Source of the DNA: Kitasatospora albolonga | Lineage (GTDB): Bacteria > Actinomycetota > Actinomycetes > Streptomycetales > Streptomycetaceae | Direction of reading: 5' to 3' | Length of the DNA stretch: 64,000 nt | NCBI GenBank assembly: GCA_002082585.1 | Contig: CP020563.1 | Coordinates: 7,682,001 to 7,746,000 of the forward strand | Part shown: positions 20,982 to 29,779 of the stretch, piece by piece | Layout of the letters: every line of letters starts with the position of its first letter | How positions within the stretch are numbered: the stretch's first letter is position 1 | The notes under the pieces: model-generated | What the model was told of the DNA's origin: nothing | Databases searched by the model: none | Seen by the model: the letters and a program-made list of their open reading frames with translations, nothing else | Position numbers and translations under genes: made by a program

Positions 20982-21880
20982 GCGGGCTGCGGCACGGCGT
21001 GGTCCTGCTGCCCGAGCACCCATGGGCCCGGGCCCGCGAACTCTGGTCCCGGGCCGAGGAGTTCGGCTTCGACCACGCGTGGACCTACGACCACCTCTCC
21101 TGGCGCACCCTGCGCGGCGGACCGTGGTTCGGGACGGTGCCCACCCTCACGGCGGCGGCGACGGCGACCTCCCGCATCCGCCTGGGCACCCTGGTGACCG
21201 GCCCGGCCTTCCGGCATCCGGTGACGTTCGCGAAGGAGCTGACGACGCTCGACGACATCTCGCGCGGCCGGATCGTCTGCGGGCTGGGCGCCGGAGCGGG
21301 CGGCCACGACGAGGAGGTGCTCGGCGCCAAGCCGCCGTCACCCGTACAACGCGCCGAACGGTTCGAGGAGTTCGTCGAGCTGACCGACCTGCTGCTGCGG
21401 TCCCCGGTGACGGACTACCCGGGCAGGTACTTCACCGCCGTCGACGCGCACACCGTTCCCGGGTGCGTGCAGCGGCCCCGCGTCCCGTTCGCCGTCGCCG
21501 CCACCGGCCCCCGGGGCCTGCGGCTGGCGGCCCGGTACGCCGACATCTGGGTGACGGCCGGACGGCCCGGCTGGGGCGAACCCGCCCGCTACGACCGTGC
21601 CGTCCCCCGCCTGGCCGGGCAGCTGCGTGCCCTGGAGGAGGCGTGCGCCGCCGCCGGACGCGACCCGGCCACGGTGCGCCGCCTGGTGGTGACCGGGGCC
21701 ATGATCCGCGGCGTCTCCGACTCGGCCTCCGCCTACCAGGACGCCTGCGGACTGTTCGAGGCCGCGGGCTTCACCGACGTCGTCAGCCACTGGCCGAGGG
21801 ACGGCTTCCCTTACCAGGGCCGGATCGAGGTCCTGGAGGACATCGCCCGCACCGTGCTCACCCCCGGAGGCGCCCCGTGA
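20978..21880 (+). CDS. Luciferase-like F420-dependent reductase (LmbY-like)
   Basis: 300 residues from GTG at 20978. It has the LLM-class pattern: HAWTYDHLSW, a TLTAAATATSRIRLGTLVT core strand-helix segment and GRIVCGLGAG. In the lincomycin and tomaymycin pathways the LmbY homologue uses reduced F420 to saturate a double bond of the alkylproline precursor. Its presence therefore argues for a propyl, propylidene or propenyl side chain rather than the fully unsaturated anthramycin type. Coupled by GTGA overlaps to both neighbours. Confidence 0.83.
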   Translation: MSGLRHGVVLLPEHPWARARELWSRAEEFGFDHAWTYDHLSWRTLRGGPWFGTVPTLTAAATATSRIRLGTLVTGPAFRHPVTFAKELTTLDDISRGRIVCGLGAGAGGHDEEVLGAKPPSPVQRAERFEEFVELTDLLLRSPVTDYPGRYFTAVDAHTVPGCVQRPRVPFAVAATGPRGLRLAARYADIWVTAGRPGWGEPARYDRAVPRLAGQLRALEEACAAAGRDPATVRRLVVTGAMIRGVSDSASAYQDACGLFEAAGFTDVVSHWPRDGFPYQGRIEVLEDIARTVLTPGGAP

Positions 21881-22743
21881 TCCGCTACGAGGTGGTCGAC
21901 ATGTTCACCGACCGCCCCTTCGCAGGCAGCACCCTGGCGGTCGTCCCGGACGCCGACGGCCTGTCCACCGAGGCCATGGGCGCGATCGCCGCCGAGCTCA
22001 ACGCCGCGGAGACGGCGTTCGTCCTCCCGGCCACGGCACCGGACGCCACCTACCGGGTCCGGGTGTTCACCCCCACCGCGGAATCCCCCGGAGGAGGCCA
22101 CTCCTGCGTCGGTACGGCGGCGACCCTCGTACGGACCGGTGCCGTACCGGCCGGGCGCGTCGTCCAGGAGTGCGGACCCGCCCGGCACGTCCTGACCGCA
22201 CAGGCCGACCGCGCGACGCTCACCCTCACCGGACCCGCTCCGGGCTCCGGCCTTGACCCGGCACCGCTGCTCGCGGCGGTCGGACTCGCCGCCGGGGACG
22301 CGTACGGCGGAAGCCCCCGCACCGAGGGCTTCGGAACCCCCTTCGCCTTCCTGCCGGTACGGGAGACGGCCCTCGCCCGCGCGGAGCCCGACCCGGCCCG
22401 GATGGCCGCCGCCGCACTCCCCGCCCTCTGCCTCCTCACCTGGGACGGCCCCCGGCGCACCGCCCGCACCCGCCTCTTCGCCCCCGGCTTCGGCATCACC
22501 GAGGACCCCGCGTGCGCCCCGGTGGCCGCCGCCCTCGGGCTGTGGCTGGCCCGGACCGGCCGGCTGCCCGCCGAACCGGGCAGCCACGCCTACACCCTCC
22601 GGCAGGGCGCCGAGGCGGGCAGGCCCGCCCTGCTGACGTGCACGCTCACCGTGCCGGACGGCTCCCCTCCGCACGCCGCCGTGACCGGCCGCGTGACGGC
22701 GGTCGCCCACGGCCGGATCACCACCCCGCACCCCGTCCGCTGA
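21877..22743 (+). CDS. PhzF-family isomerase (LmbX-like)
   Basis: 288 residues from GTG at 21877. PhzF/diaminopimelate-epimerase-type fold with an N-terminal EVVDMFTDRPFAGSTLAVV, a GGGHSCVGTA motif and a C-terminal GITEDPACAPVAAALG motif. In alkylproline pathways this enzyme shifts double bonds in the pyrroline intermediate after C-C cleavage. The Glu in NAAETAFVLP corresponds to the general acid/base position of PhzF. Last of the overlapping genes; 39 bp separate it from the gamma-glutamyltransferase-like gene. Confidence 0.83.
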   Translation: MIRYEVVDMFTDRPFAGSTLAVVPDADGLSTEAMGAIAAELNAAETAFVLPATAPDATYRVRVFTPTAESPGGGHSCVGTAATLVRTGAVPAGRVVQECGPARHVLTAQADRATLTLTGPAPGSGLDPAPLLAAVGLAAGDAYGGSPRTEGFGTPFAFLPVRETALARAEPDPARMAAAALPALCLLTWDGPRRTARTRLFAPGFGITEDPACAPVAAALGLWLARTGRLPAEPGSHAYTLRQGAEAGRPALLTCTLTVPDGSPPHAAVTGRVTAVAHGRITTPHPVR

Positions 22744-22782
22744 CTCTCCCGACTCCCCTGACTCCCCCGGGAAGGACCCCCT

Positions 22783-24576
22783 GTGCTGCTCCGCCCCGAA
22801 CTGCACGGCACACACGGCGCCGTCTCCTCCACCCACTGGCTCGCCTCGGCGGCGGGAATGGCGATGCTCGACCGGGGCGGCAACGCCTTCGACGCCGCGA
22901 CGGCCGCCGCCTTCGTCATCCAGGTCGTCGAACCCCACCTCAACGGCCCCGGCGGGGACGCCCCGATCCTCGTCCACGACGCGGCGGACGGCCGGGTGGA
23001 GGTCATCTGCGGACAGGGCCCGATGCCCGCCGCCGCCACCCTTGACGCCTTCCGGCAGCGCGGGCTGGACACCGTCCCCGGCTCGGGACTGCTGGCGGCG
23101 TGCGTGCCGGGCGCGTTCGGCGCGTGGATGACGCTTCTGCGCGACCGGGGGCGCCTCCGGGTCGAGGACGTACTCCTGCCCGCCATCGGGTACGCCGAGG
23201 ACGGGTATCCGCTGCTGCCCAGGGCCGCCGAGATGATCGGCGTGATGGCTCCGCTGTTCCGCGACGAGTGGACTGAGTCCGGCCGCACCTATCTGGACCA
23301 CGGCACCGCACCCGCCGCCGGGTCCCGGATGCGCAACCCCGCCCTGGGGCGGACGTTCCGGCGCATCCTCGCCGAGGCCCGGGCCGCCGGACCCGGCCGC
23401 GAGGCCCAGGCCGAGGCCGCGCGGGCGGCCTTCTACCAGGGGTTCGTCGCCGAGGCCGTGGACCGGTACCTGGCCACCGGTGAGGCCGTCGACGCCACGG
23501 GCCGCAGGAACGGCGGCCTGCTCACCGGGGAGGACCTGGCCGGGTGGCGGCCGCCCGTGGAGACACCCGCGTCGTTCGACTACCGGGGCCACCTGGTGCA
23601 CAAGGCCGGACCGTGGTCGCAGGGCCCGGTCTTCCTCCAGCAACTGGCGCTCCTGGAGGGCTTCGACCTGACGGCCATGGGGTACGGCAGCGCCGACCAT
23701 CTGCACACCGTCGTCGAGGCGGCGAAGCTCGCCTACGCCGACCGGGAAGCCTGGTACGGCGACCCGGCCCACGCCGACGTACCCCTGGCCGCCCTGCTCG
23801 ACCGGGACTACGCGGCGAAGCGCCGCGAGCTCATCGGGCCCGCCGCGTCCGGGGCGCTGCGTCCGGGATCGCCCGACGGCCGCCGCCCGTACGTCCCCGA
23901 ATGCCTCGACCGCTCCGGAGCGCCCACCGGCCCGGACTGGCTCTCCCAGCTGCACAACGGCATCCCCACCGTGCTGCTGCGGACCGCGGCCAAGGGGGAC
24001 ACCACCTGTGTCACCGCCACCGACCGGGAGGGCAACATGGTCGTCTCGACGCCCAGCGGCGGCTGGCTGAAAAGCTCCCCCGTGGTGCCGGGTCTCGGCT
24101 TCCCGCTCGGCACCCGGGGACAGATGGCCTGGCTGGCCGAGGGGCACCCCAACGTCCTCGCGCCCGGCAAGCGCCCGCGCACCACGCTCAGCCCCACCCT
24201 CGTACTGAAGGAGGGCCGCCCCTACCTCGCCTTCGGCACCCCGGGCGGGGACCAGCAGGACCAGTGGACGCTGCACTTCCTCCTCAACCACATCGACTTC
24301 GGCATGGCACCGCAGCGGGCCACGGAGGCGACCACGTTCCACACCGACCACGTCCCCACCTCGTTCACGCCACGCCAGTCGCGCCCGCTCACCCTGGTGG
24401 CCGAGCAGGGTTTCGACCGGGCCGTGCTGGAGGAGCTGGGCCACCGGGGCCACGAGGTCCGCGAGGTCCCGGCGCAGACCCTCGGCAAGGTGTGCGCGAC
24501 GGGCGTGGACGGCGACGGAGGCGTGGTCGCCGCGGCCAGTCCGCGCGGGGGCCAGGCGTACGCCGTCGTCCGGTGA
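22783..24576 (+). CDS. Gamma-glutamyltransferase homologue (LmbA-like C-C hydrolase)
   Basis: 597 residues from GTG at 22783. N-terminal-nucleophile fold of the GGT family; the predicted autoprocessing nucleophile is Thr407 in GDTTCVTATDREGN. The substrate-binding PSGGW loop and a GTPGGDQQ segment follow. LmbA homologues do not act on glutathione but cleave an oxalyl-type C-C bond of the ring-opened DOPA product. There is no signal peptide, unlike secreted GGTs, which fits an intracellular pathway role. It completes the six-enzyme cassette 18407-24576. Confidence 0.85.
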   Translation: MLLRPELHGTHGAVSSTHWLASAAGMAMLDRGGNAFDAATAAAFVIQVVEPHLNGPGGDAPILVHDAADGRVEVICGQGPMPAAATLDAFRQRGLDTVPGSGLLAACVPGAFGAWMTLLRDRGRLRVEDVLLPAIGYAEDGYPLLPRAAEMIGVMAPLFRDEWTESGRTYLDHGTAPAAGSRMRNPALGRTFRRILAEARAAGPGREAQAEAARAAFYQGFVAEAVDRYLATGEAVDATGRRNGGLLTGEDLAGWRPPVETPASFDYRGHLVHKAGPWSQGPVFLQQLALLEGFDLTAMGYGSADHLHTVVEAAKLAYADREAWYGDPAHADVPLAALLDRDYAAKRRELIGPAASGALRPGSPDGRRPYVPECLDRSGAPTGPDWLSQLHNGIPTVLLRTAAKGDTTCVTATDREGNMVVSTPSGGWLKSSPVVPGLGFPLGTRGQMAWLAEGHPNVLAPGKRPRTTLSPTLVLKEGRPYLAFGTPGGDQQDQWTLHFLLNHIDFGMAPQRATEATTFHTDHVPTSFTPRQSRPLTLVAEQGFDRAVLEELGHRGHEVREVPAQTLGKVCATGVDGDGGVVAAASPRGGQAYAVVR

Positions 24577-24678
24577 GCGGCGGAGGGGGTCGGCCCTCTG
24601 CACCCCGCCGCCCGTGCCCCCGTAACTCCGTACGCCGTATCCCCTACGAAGCGACAGACCACCGAAAGCAGGTAGACG

Positions 24679-25716
24679 ATGCGACTGCCCCCGGCACGCG
24701 GGCCCGTCAGCGACCGGCTGATCGGCACGCTGCCCACTCCGCCCTCCCGCGCCCACCCCGCCCCCGGCCCCCTGCCGGACCGGGACGCGAGCGGCGCGGC
24801 GGCCGACGAGGACCTGCAACTGGCGCTCCACGTCTGCTACGAGCTCCACTACCGGGGCTGGGAGGGCGTGCCCGATGAGTGGGAGTGGGACCCCGGGCTG
24901 CTGGCCTTCCGGGCGTCCCTGGAGCGGTGGTTCGAGGCGGACCTGCGTACCGGCGTCGCCGCACCCCTGCTCAACGGCGCGGACACCGGCCCCGGCACCA
25001 TCGGCATCGCCGAGGCGCTGAAGCGGCTCACCGAGCAGGAGTACGGGCCGCCCCTCGCCGCTCACCTGCAACGCGACGCCGACGCCGAGGAGTTCCGGGA
25101 GTTCGTCATCCACCGGTCGGTGTACCAGCTCAAGGAGGGCGACCCGCACGTCTGGGCCGTCCCCCGGATCGCCGGGCCCGCCAAGGCGGCCCTGGTGGAG
25201 ATCCTGGCCGACGAGTACGGCGGCGGCAGAGCGGAGCGCATGCACGCGGAGCTGTTCCGCCGGACCATGCGCGGACTGGGCCTGGCGGACACCTACGGCC
25301 ACTACCTCGCCCGCGTGCCCGCCGTCACCCTGGCCACCTCCAACGCCATCTCGCTGTTCGGGCTGCACCGTCGGCTCAGGGGCGCGCTCGTCGGCCACCT
25401 GGCGGCCTTCGAGATGACCTCGTCCCTGCCCAACCGCCGCTACGGCAACGGGCTCCGGCGGATCGGCGGCACCCCCGCCGACACCGACTTCTACGACGAG
25501 CACGTCACCGCGGACGCGGTGCACGAGCAGATCGCCGCCCACGACGTGTGCGGGGCCCTGGTACGGGCCGAGCCCGCGCTCACCGAGGACGTCCTGTTCG
25601 GTGCCGCCTGCGCGCTGGCCCTGGACGCGCGGATGGCCGAGCATCTGCTGGGCCATTGGCGGCAGGGCGTCTCCTCCCTGCTCACCGGGGGCCGGCCCCG
25701 TATGTCGGAGGTCTGA
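24679..25716 (+). CDS. Heme-oxygenase-like diiron oxidase (HDO family)
   Basis: 345 residues from ATG at 24679. Iron ligands of the HDO fold can be read in order: Glu179 (DEYGGGR), His189 (RMHAELF), Glu245 (AFEMTSS), His275, Asp279 and His282 (EHVTADAVH). Characterised HDOs oxidise amino-acid nitrogens or cleave C-C bonds: BelK/HrmI on lysine, the SznF middle domain on a guanidine, BesC, UndA. Because this cluster also encodes an amidinotransferase, N-oxygenation of a guanidine or amine is an attractive but unproven role. A 100-bp gap from the GGT-like gene could carry its own promoter. Confidence 0.8.
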   Translation: MRLPPARGPVSDRLIGTLPTPPSRAHPAPGPLPDRDASGAAADEDLQLALHVCYELHYRGWEGVPDEWEWDPGLLAFRASLERWFEADLRTGVAAPLLNGADTGPGTIGIAEALKRLTEQEYGPPLAAHLQRDADAEEFREFVIHRSVYQLKEGDPHVWAVPRIAGPAKAALVEILADEYGGGRAERMHAELFRRTMRGLGLADTYGHYLARVPAVTLATSNAISLFGLHRRLRGALVGHLAAFEMTSSLPNRRYGNGLRRIGGTPADTDFYDEHVTADAVHEQIAAHDVCGALVRAEPALTEDVLFGAACALALDARMAEHLLGHWRQGVSSLLTGGRPRMSEV

Positions 25717-25720
25717 GGCC

Positions 25721-26257
25721 ATGACGTGCCGGAGGTCCGAGGCCATGCCCCCGTTCCGCTCCCGCCCTACGACGCCTGCTGACGTCCCCTGCCGCAGTCC
25801 GGACCCTGGCCCGGGTCCGGGTCCGGGCCCTGCCCTCGACTCCGGCCCGAGCCTCGACCTGGCCCCTGGCCCCGACTCTGGCCCGAGCCCCGGCCTTGAC
25901 CCTGGCCCCGACCCCGGCCTTGACCCCGACTCCGGCCTCGACCCTGCTTCCGACCCCGCCCCCGACCCTGGCCCGAGCCCCGCCCCCGGCCCTGGCCCCG
26001 GCCCTGGCCCGAGCCTCGGCCCCGCGGAGGCCCTGCCCGCCGCCACCGTGACCGTCTACCCCGACGGGCCTCTGCTGGTGCGCGGTGACGCCGAGATCCG
26101 CCTGCCCGGCGGGGAGGTGCTCGCCGCACCGGGGCGTACGGTGGCGCTCTGCCGCTGCGGGCAGTCCGCCCTTCTCCCGTTCTGCGACGGGACACACAAG
26201 GCGGGTGGTTTCCGGGCCCCGACGCCGACGCCCCGGTCTCCGGCAGACCCCGCGTGA
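25721..26257 (+). CDS. CDGSH iron-sulfur protein with Pro/Gly/Asp-rich N-terminal region
   Basis: 178 residues if started at ATG 25721, 170 from ATG 25745; both ATGs follow an identical GGAGGTCYGAGGCC, so a 24-bp unit carrying the ribosome site and start has been duplicated. The C-terminal 75 residues hold a single CDGSH motif, CRCGQSALLPFCDGTHK, whose three Cys and one His bind a [2Fe-2S] cluster. About 80 residues before it are low-complexity P/G/D/S repeats. It starts five bases after the HDO stop. A role as electron donor to the diiron oxidase is inference from this coupling. Confidence 0.8.
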   Translation: MTCRRSEAMPPFRSRPTTPADVPCRSPDPGPGPGPGPALDSGPSLDLAPGPDSGPSPGLDPGPDPGLDPDSGLDPASDPAPDPGPSPAPGPGPGPGPSLGPAEALPAATVTVYPDGPLLVRGDAEIRLPGGEVLAAPGRTVALCRCGQSALLPFCDGTHKAGGFRAPTPTPRSPADPA

Positions 26258-26286
26258 ACCTCCGCCGCTGTGCGAGGATTGCCCGC

Positions 26287-27567
26287 ATGACGTTGCTGCC
26301 AGGGCGTCGCGAGACGCGTCAACCAAGCCGTCTGGGACGGAAGTTCACGTTACTGTGGTCGGCGTCGTGGGTGTCCTCCGTCGGTGACGGGATGCGGGAG
26401 GCGGCCCTTCCCCTCCTCGCGGTCTCGGTCTCCGCCTCACCCAGCGCCGTCGCGGTGGTCGCAGCCGCCGGAACTCTCCCGTGGCTGCTGGTGTCGCCCT
26501 TCAGCGGAGCCCTCGCGGACCGGCTCAACCCCCGGTGGCTGATGATGTCCACCGACACGCTGCGGGCGGTGGTGGTGGCCGGGTTCGCCGCGTGGACGCT
26601 CGTCGGAAGCCCCCCGCTCCTCGCCCTCGCACTGGTCGCGTTCGCGCTCGGCTGCGGTGAGACCCTCTTCGACAACGCGGCGATGTCGATGATGCGGGAC
26701 GTGGTCCCCGCCGACCGGCTCGACCTCGCCAACGGCCGTCTCCAGGGCAGCCAGATCGTGGGCGGCCACTTCGTGGGACCGCTGCTCGGTTCGGCGCTGT
26801 TCGCGGTGGCCGCCGGACTGCCCTTTGTCGTGGACGGGCTCACCTTCGTCCTCGCCGCGGTGCTCCTCGCCGCCATGGGCCGCTCCGGCCGCCCGGCGCC
26901 CGCGGAGGGCAGGCAGCCGATACTGACCGAGATCGGGGACGGCGCCCGCTGGCTCTGGAACCACCGGGGGCTCCGTCTGCTCGCCGTGGTCTGCACGGTC
27001 GCCACCCTGGCCTTCTACCTCGGTGTGACGCTGCTCGTCCTGCTGGTCACCCGGCATCTGGATGCGCCCCCGCTCCTGTACGGCGTGGTGCTCGCGGCCG
27101 GTGCCGTCGGCGGTCTCCTGGCCGGTTTCGGAGCCGGGCGGATCAGCGCCCGGCTGGGGCTGCGTTCCTGTATCGGCCTGGCCCTGGGCTCCATGGCGGT
27201 GGCGCTGTTCGTGATGGGCCTGAGCACCTCGGTGGTCCTGGTGGCGGCGATGTACGCGGTCGCCAGCTTCGGTGTTGTCACCTGGAACGTGCAGGTGGTG
27301 ACGCTCCGGCAACGGGTCGTGCCCCGGGAGCTCTTCGGCCGCGTCAACAGCAGCTATCTGCTGGTCAGCCGACTGGGCATGCTGGTCGGGGTCACCCTCG
27401 CCGGATGGATCGGGACCGCCCTCGACGTCCGGGCCCCCCTCTTCCTCGGCGGCGCCCTCCTGCTGCTCAGCCTCGCCGCCGTTCCCCGTCTGGCCGGTCT
27501 CGAACCGGCCCCGCCCTCACCGGACGGCACGCCCGGCGACCGCTCCCGGGAGAAGACCGGCCACTGA
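26287..27567 (+). CDS. MFS exporter (MFS_3/EntS type)
   Basis: 426 residues from ATG 26287 (an in-frame GTG at 26254 is possible). About ten to twelve hydrophobic helices, with the loop FSGALADRLNPR after helix 2, mark the major facilitator superfamily; FDNAAMSMMRDVVPADRLDLANGR is typical of the EntS-like subgroup. It is the last plus-strand gene of the cluster and the only transporter in it within this window, so it probably exports the peptide and gives self-protection. It converges with the gnd pseudogene. Confidence 0.88.
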   Translation: MTLLPGRRETRQPSRLGRKFTLLWSASWVSSVGDGMREAALPLLAVSVSASPSAVAVVAAAGTLPWLLVSPFSGALADRLNPRWLMMSTDTLRAVVVAGFAAWTLVGSPPLLALALVAFALGCGETLFDNAAMSMMRDVVPADRLDLANGRLQGSQIVGGHFVGPLLGSALFAVAAGLPFVVDGLTFVLAAVLLAAMGRSGRPAPAEGRQPILTEIGDGARWLWNHRGLRLLAVVCTVATLAFYLGVTLLVLLVTRHLDAPPLLYGVVLAAGAVGGLLAGFGAGRISARLGLRSCIGLALGSMAVALFVMGLSTSVVLVAAMYAVASFGVVTWNVQVVTLRQRVVPRELFGRVNSSYLLVSRLGMLVGVTLAGWIGTALDVRAPLFLGGALLLLSLAAVPRLAGLEPAPPSPDGTPGDRSREKTGH

Positions 27568-27611
27568 CCCCGCCGCCCCGCATCACCCTTTACGGGCGGG
27601 CGGATGCCCCG

Positions 27612-29050
27612 TCAGCTCTCCACCTCGTTCTTCTCGCCGCCCCAGAGGGTGTGGAAGGTCCCGTCGCGGTCGGTGCGGTGGTAGGTGTGCGCGCCGAAGT
27701 AGTCGCGCTGGCCCTGGGTGAGGGCGGCGGGGAGGCGTTCGGCGCGCAGGGAGTCGTAGTAGGCGAGGGTGGCCGCGAAGGCGGGGGTGGGAACGCCCTG
27801 GGTGACGGCGGTGGCGATGACGGTGCGCCAGTCGTCCTGCGCGGCGGCGATCTCCTCGGCGAAGCTCTTTCGGAGAGCAGGACCGGCAACCCGGGCCGGG
27901 CCTCGTAGGCGCTGGTGATCCTGTCGAGGAACGCGGCCCGGATGATGCACCCGCCGCGCCAGATCGAGGCGACCCTGCCGAGGTCGATGTCCCAGTCGTA
28001 CCGCTCGCTGCCGGCCGAGATCTGGTGGAAGCCCTGGGTGTAGGCGACGATCTTCGAGGCGTACAGCGCCTGCTCGACCCGGTCGGAGAAGGCCGCCGCC
28101 TCGTCCTCACCGAGCCTGTGGGCGGTCGGTCCGGCCAGGTGGCGTGAGGCTTCGCGGAGGTCGGCGTGGCCGGAGACGGAGCGGGCGAAGACGGCCTCGG
28201 CGATGCCGGAGACGGGAACGCCCAGGTCGAGGGCGATCTGCACGGTCCAGCGGCCGGTGCCCTTCTGCTCCGCCCGGTCGAGCACGACATCCACGAAGGG
28301 CTCGCCGGTCGCCGCGTCGACGTGCGAGAGCACTTCCGCGGTGATCTCGATCAGGTAGGAGTCCAGGCGCCCGGAGTTCCAGGACCGGAAGACGTCCGCG
28401 ATCCGCGCGGGGGAGTACCCGGCCACATCGCGGAGCAGCTGGTACGCCTCGGCGATGAGCTGCATGTCCGCGTACTCGATGCCGTTGTGCACCATCTTCA
28501 CGAAGTGCCCGGCGCCGTCCGGCCCGATGTGTGTGACGCACGGGGCGCCGTCCTCGGCCTTCGCGGCGATCCTCTCCAGCATCGGGCCCAGGGAGGCGTA
28601 GGACTCCGCCGAGCCGCCCGGCATGATGCTCGGGCCGTGCAGCGCGCCCTCCTCGCCGCCGGAGATGCCCGCACCGACGAAGTGGATACCGCGTTCGCGC
28701 AGCTCCTTCTCCCGGCGGCGGGTGTCCTCGAAGTGGGCGTTCCCGCCGTCGATGATGACGTCCCCGTCCTCCAGCAGCGGAGCGAACTCCTGGATCACCG
28801 CGTCCGTGGGGTCACCGGCCTTCACCATGATCACCAGACGCCGGGGCCGCTCCAGGGCCGCGACGAACTCCTCGGGGGTGTGCGCCGCGACGAAGGTGCC
28901 CTCGTCACCGAACTCCTTCACCAGCGCGTCGGTCCGCGAGGCGGTGCGGTTGTGCACGGCGACGGTGAAGCCGTTGCGGGCGAAGTTACGGGCCAGGTTG
29001 CGGCCCATCACCGCGAGCCCGGTGACGCCGATCTGGGCAGTGCCGCTCAT
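27612..29050 (-). pseudogene. gnd: 6-phosphogluconate dehydrogenase, frameshifted
   Basis: From ATG 29050 the frame encodes a normal N-terminus (Rossmann GLAVMGRN, GAGISGGEEGA substrate motif) to [10 protein letters not shown] near residue 393. It then runs into a Pro/Ser/Thr-rich nonsense tail. The expected C-terminus ([13 protein letters not shown] to [13 protein letters not shown]) continues in another frame and ends with TGA at 27614-27612. Comparing frames, one base is missing near 27869 (GAAAG where GACAAG would restore LLSDKSFAEE). Everything else is undamaged, so the change is either very recent or an assembly error. The enzyme would oxidise 6-phosphogluconate to ribulose-5-phosphate with NADPH formation. 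Confidence 0.88.
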
Positions 29051-29149
29051 CTGTGTGCTCCTGCGGTTCCGGGGGCGGTCGTGGGGTGTCGCTGTGGGGT
29101 ACGGGACCGCGGGCGGCGGCGTTCACGCACCTGCGCGCGGACGGTCCGC

Positions 29150-29779
29150 TCAGGGGGAGGACCGGGAATCGCGCCCGGCGGGCGAACCCTTCGACGGCGA
29201 ACCGTCACCGGAGGAACCAGGTGAGGGAGAACCAGGGGAGGGAGAGCCAGGGGAGGGCGAACCGTCAGCGAGTGAACCATCAGTGAACGAACCATCCGGC
29301 AGCGAACCGTCGAGGAGCGACTCGTCGTCCCCGTCCTCGGGGATCACATGCATGGCGGCCTCCTCCGCCGACGCCGCCGCGCCGTCGATCCCCACGTCAC
29401 TGGCGGTGAGCGTGGCCGGAACGCGGCCGTCCGCCTGCTGGGTCAACCGTCCGGCCCGGGCGACGCCGACCTCGCCGTTCCAGAGCTCGCCGTCCCCGCC
29501 CGCCAGATCGCCCACCCCGTCCCCGGTGAATCCGGGGCTCTCGGGAACCTCCCTGCTCAGCCGGGTGTCGAGGGATTCACCCGTGACGGTCTCGGGAGCC
29601 GTCGTGCCGAGGCCCTCCACCACCCAGGGCCGGTCCGGCGGCGAGTAGCCCTCGTCGAGGGGATCGCCGGTGCCGGAGGGGTCCAGCAGCGTGTCCTCGG
29701 CGCCGAGCTGTTCCCCGGGGTCGGAAGCCTCCGGCTCCTGGGGCTGGTAGACGTCGTCCCCCCACTCGGTGTCGCTCAT
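29150..29779 (-). CDS. DUF5709 protein with C-terminal PSPGS repeats
   Basis: 209 residues from ATG 29779, behind GAGGAAAGGA. It has the acidic DUF5709 pattern: DDVYQPQEPE, EDTLLDPSGTGDPLDEGYSPPDRPW, GELWNGEVG and the near-invariant ASDVGIDGAAASAEEAAMH. It is hydrophilic with no signal peptide; function unknown. After the conserved end there are about 55 extra residues of LPDGS/FTDGS/LADGS and PSPGS repeats, encoded by GGGGAG-type short repeats around 29215-29310, which the family normally lacks as far as I know. Confidence 0.8.
   Translation of the reverse strand: MSDTEWGDDVYQPQEPEASDPGEQLGAEDTLLDPSGTGDPLDEGYSPPDRPWVVEGLGTTAPETVTGESLDTRLSREVPESPGFTGDGVGDLAGGDGELWNGEVGVARAGRLTQQADGRVPATLTASDVGIDGAAASAEEAAMHVIPEDGDDESLLDGSLPDGSFTDGSLADGSPSPGSPSPGSPSPGSSGDGSPSKGSPAGRDSRSSP

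Noticed and set aside
22783..24576. Primary-metabolism gamma-glutamyltransferase
   Set aside because: No signal peptide, and it sits directly after the other five alkylproline genes, so an LmbA-type role is much more likely.
21811..26046. A 1411-codon open frame on the minus strand
   Set aside because: Antisense shadow of the reductase, isomerase, GGT-like and HDO genes, all of which have clear homology and ribosome sites.
1..27567. Pyrrolobenzodiazepine or lincosamide cluster
   Set aside because: The alkylproline genes fit, but there is no anthranilate branch or reductase release domain and no octose or mycothiol-type genes, and the assembly line ends in a thioesterase.
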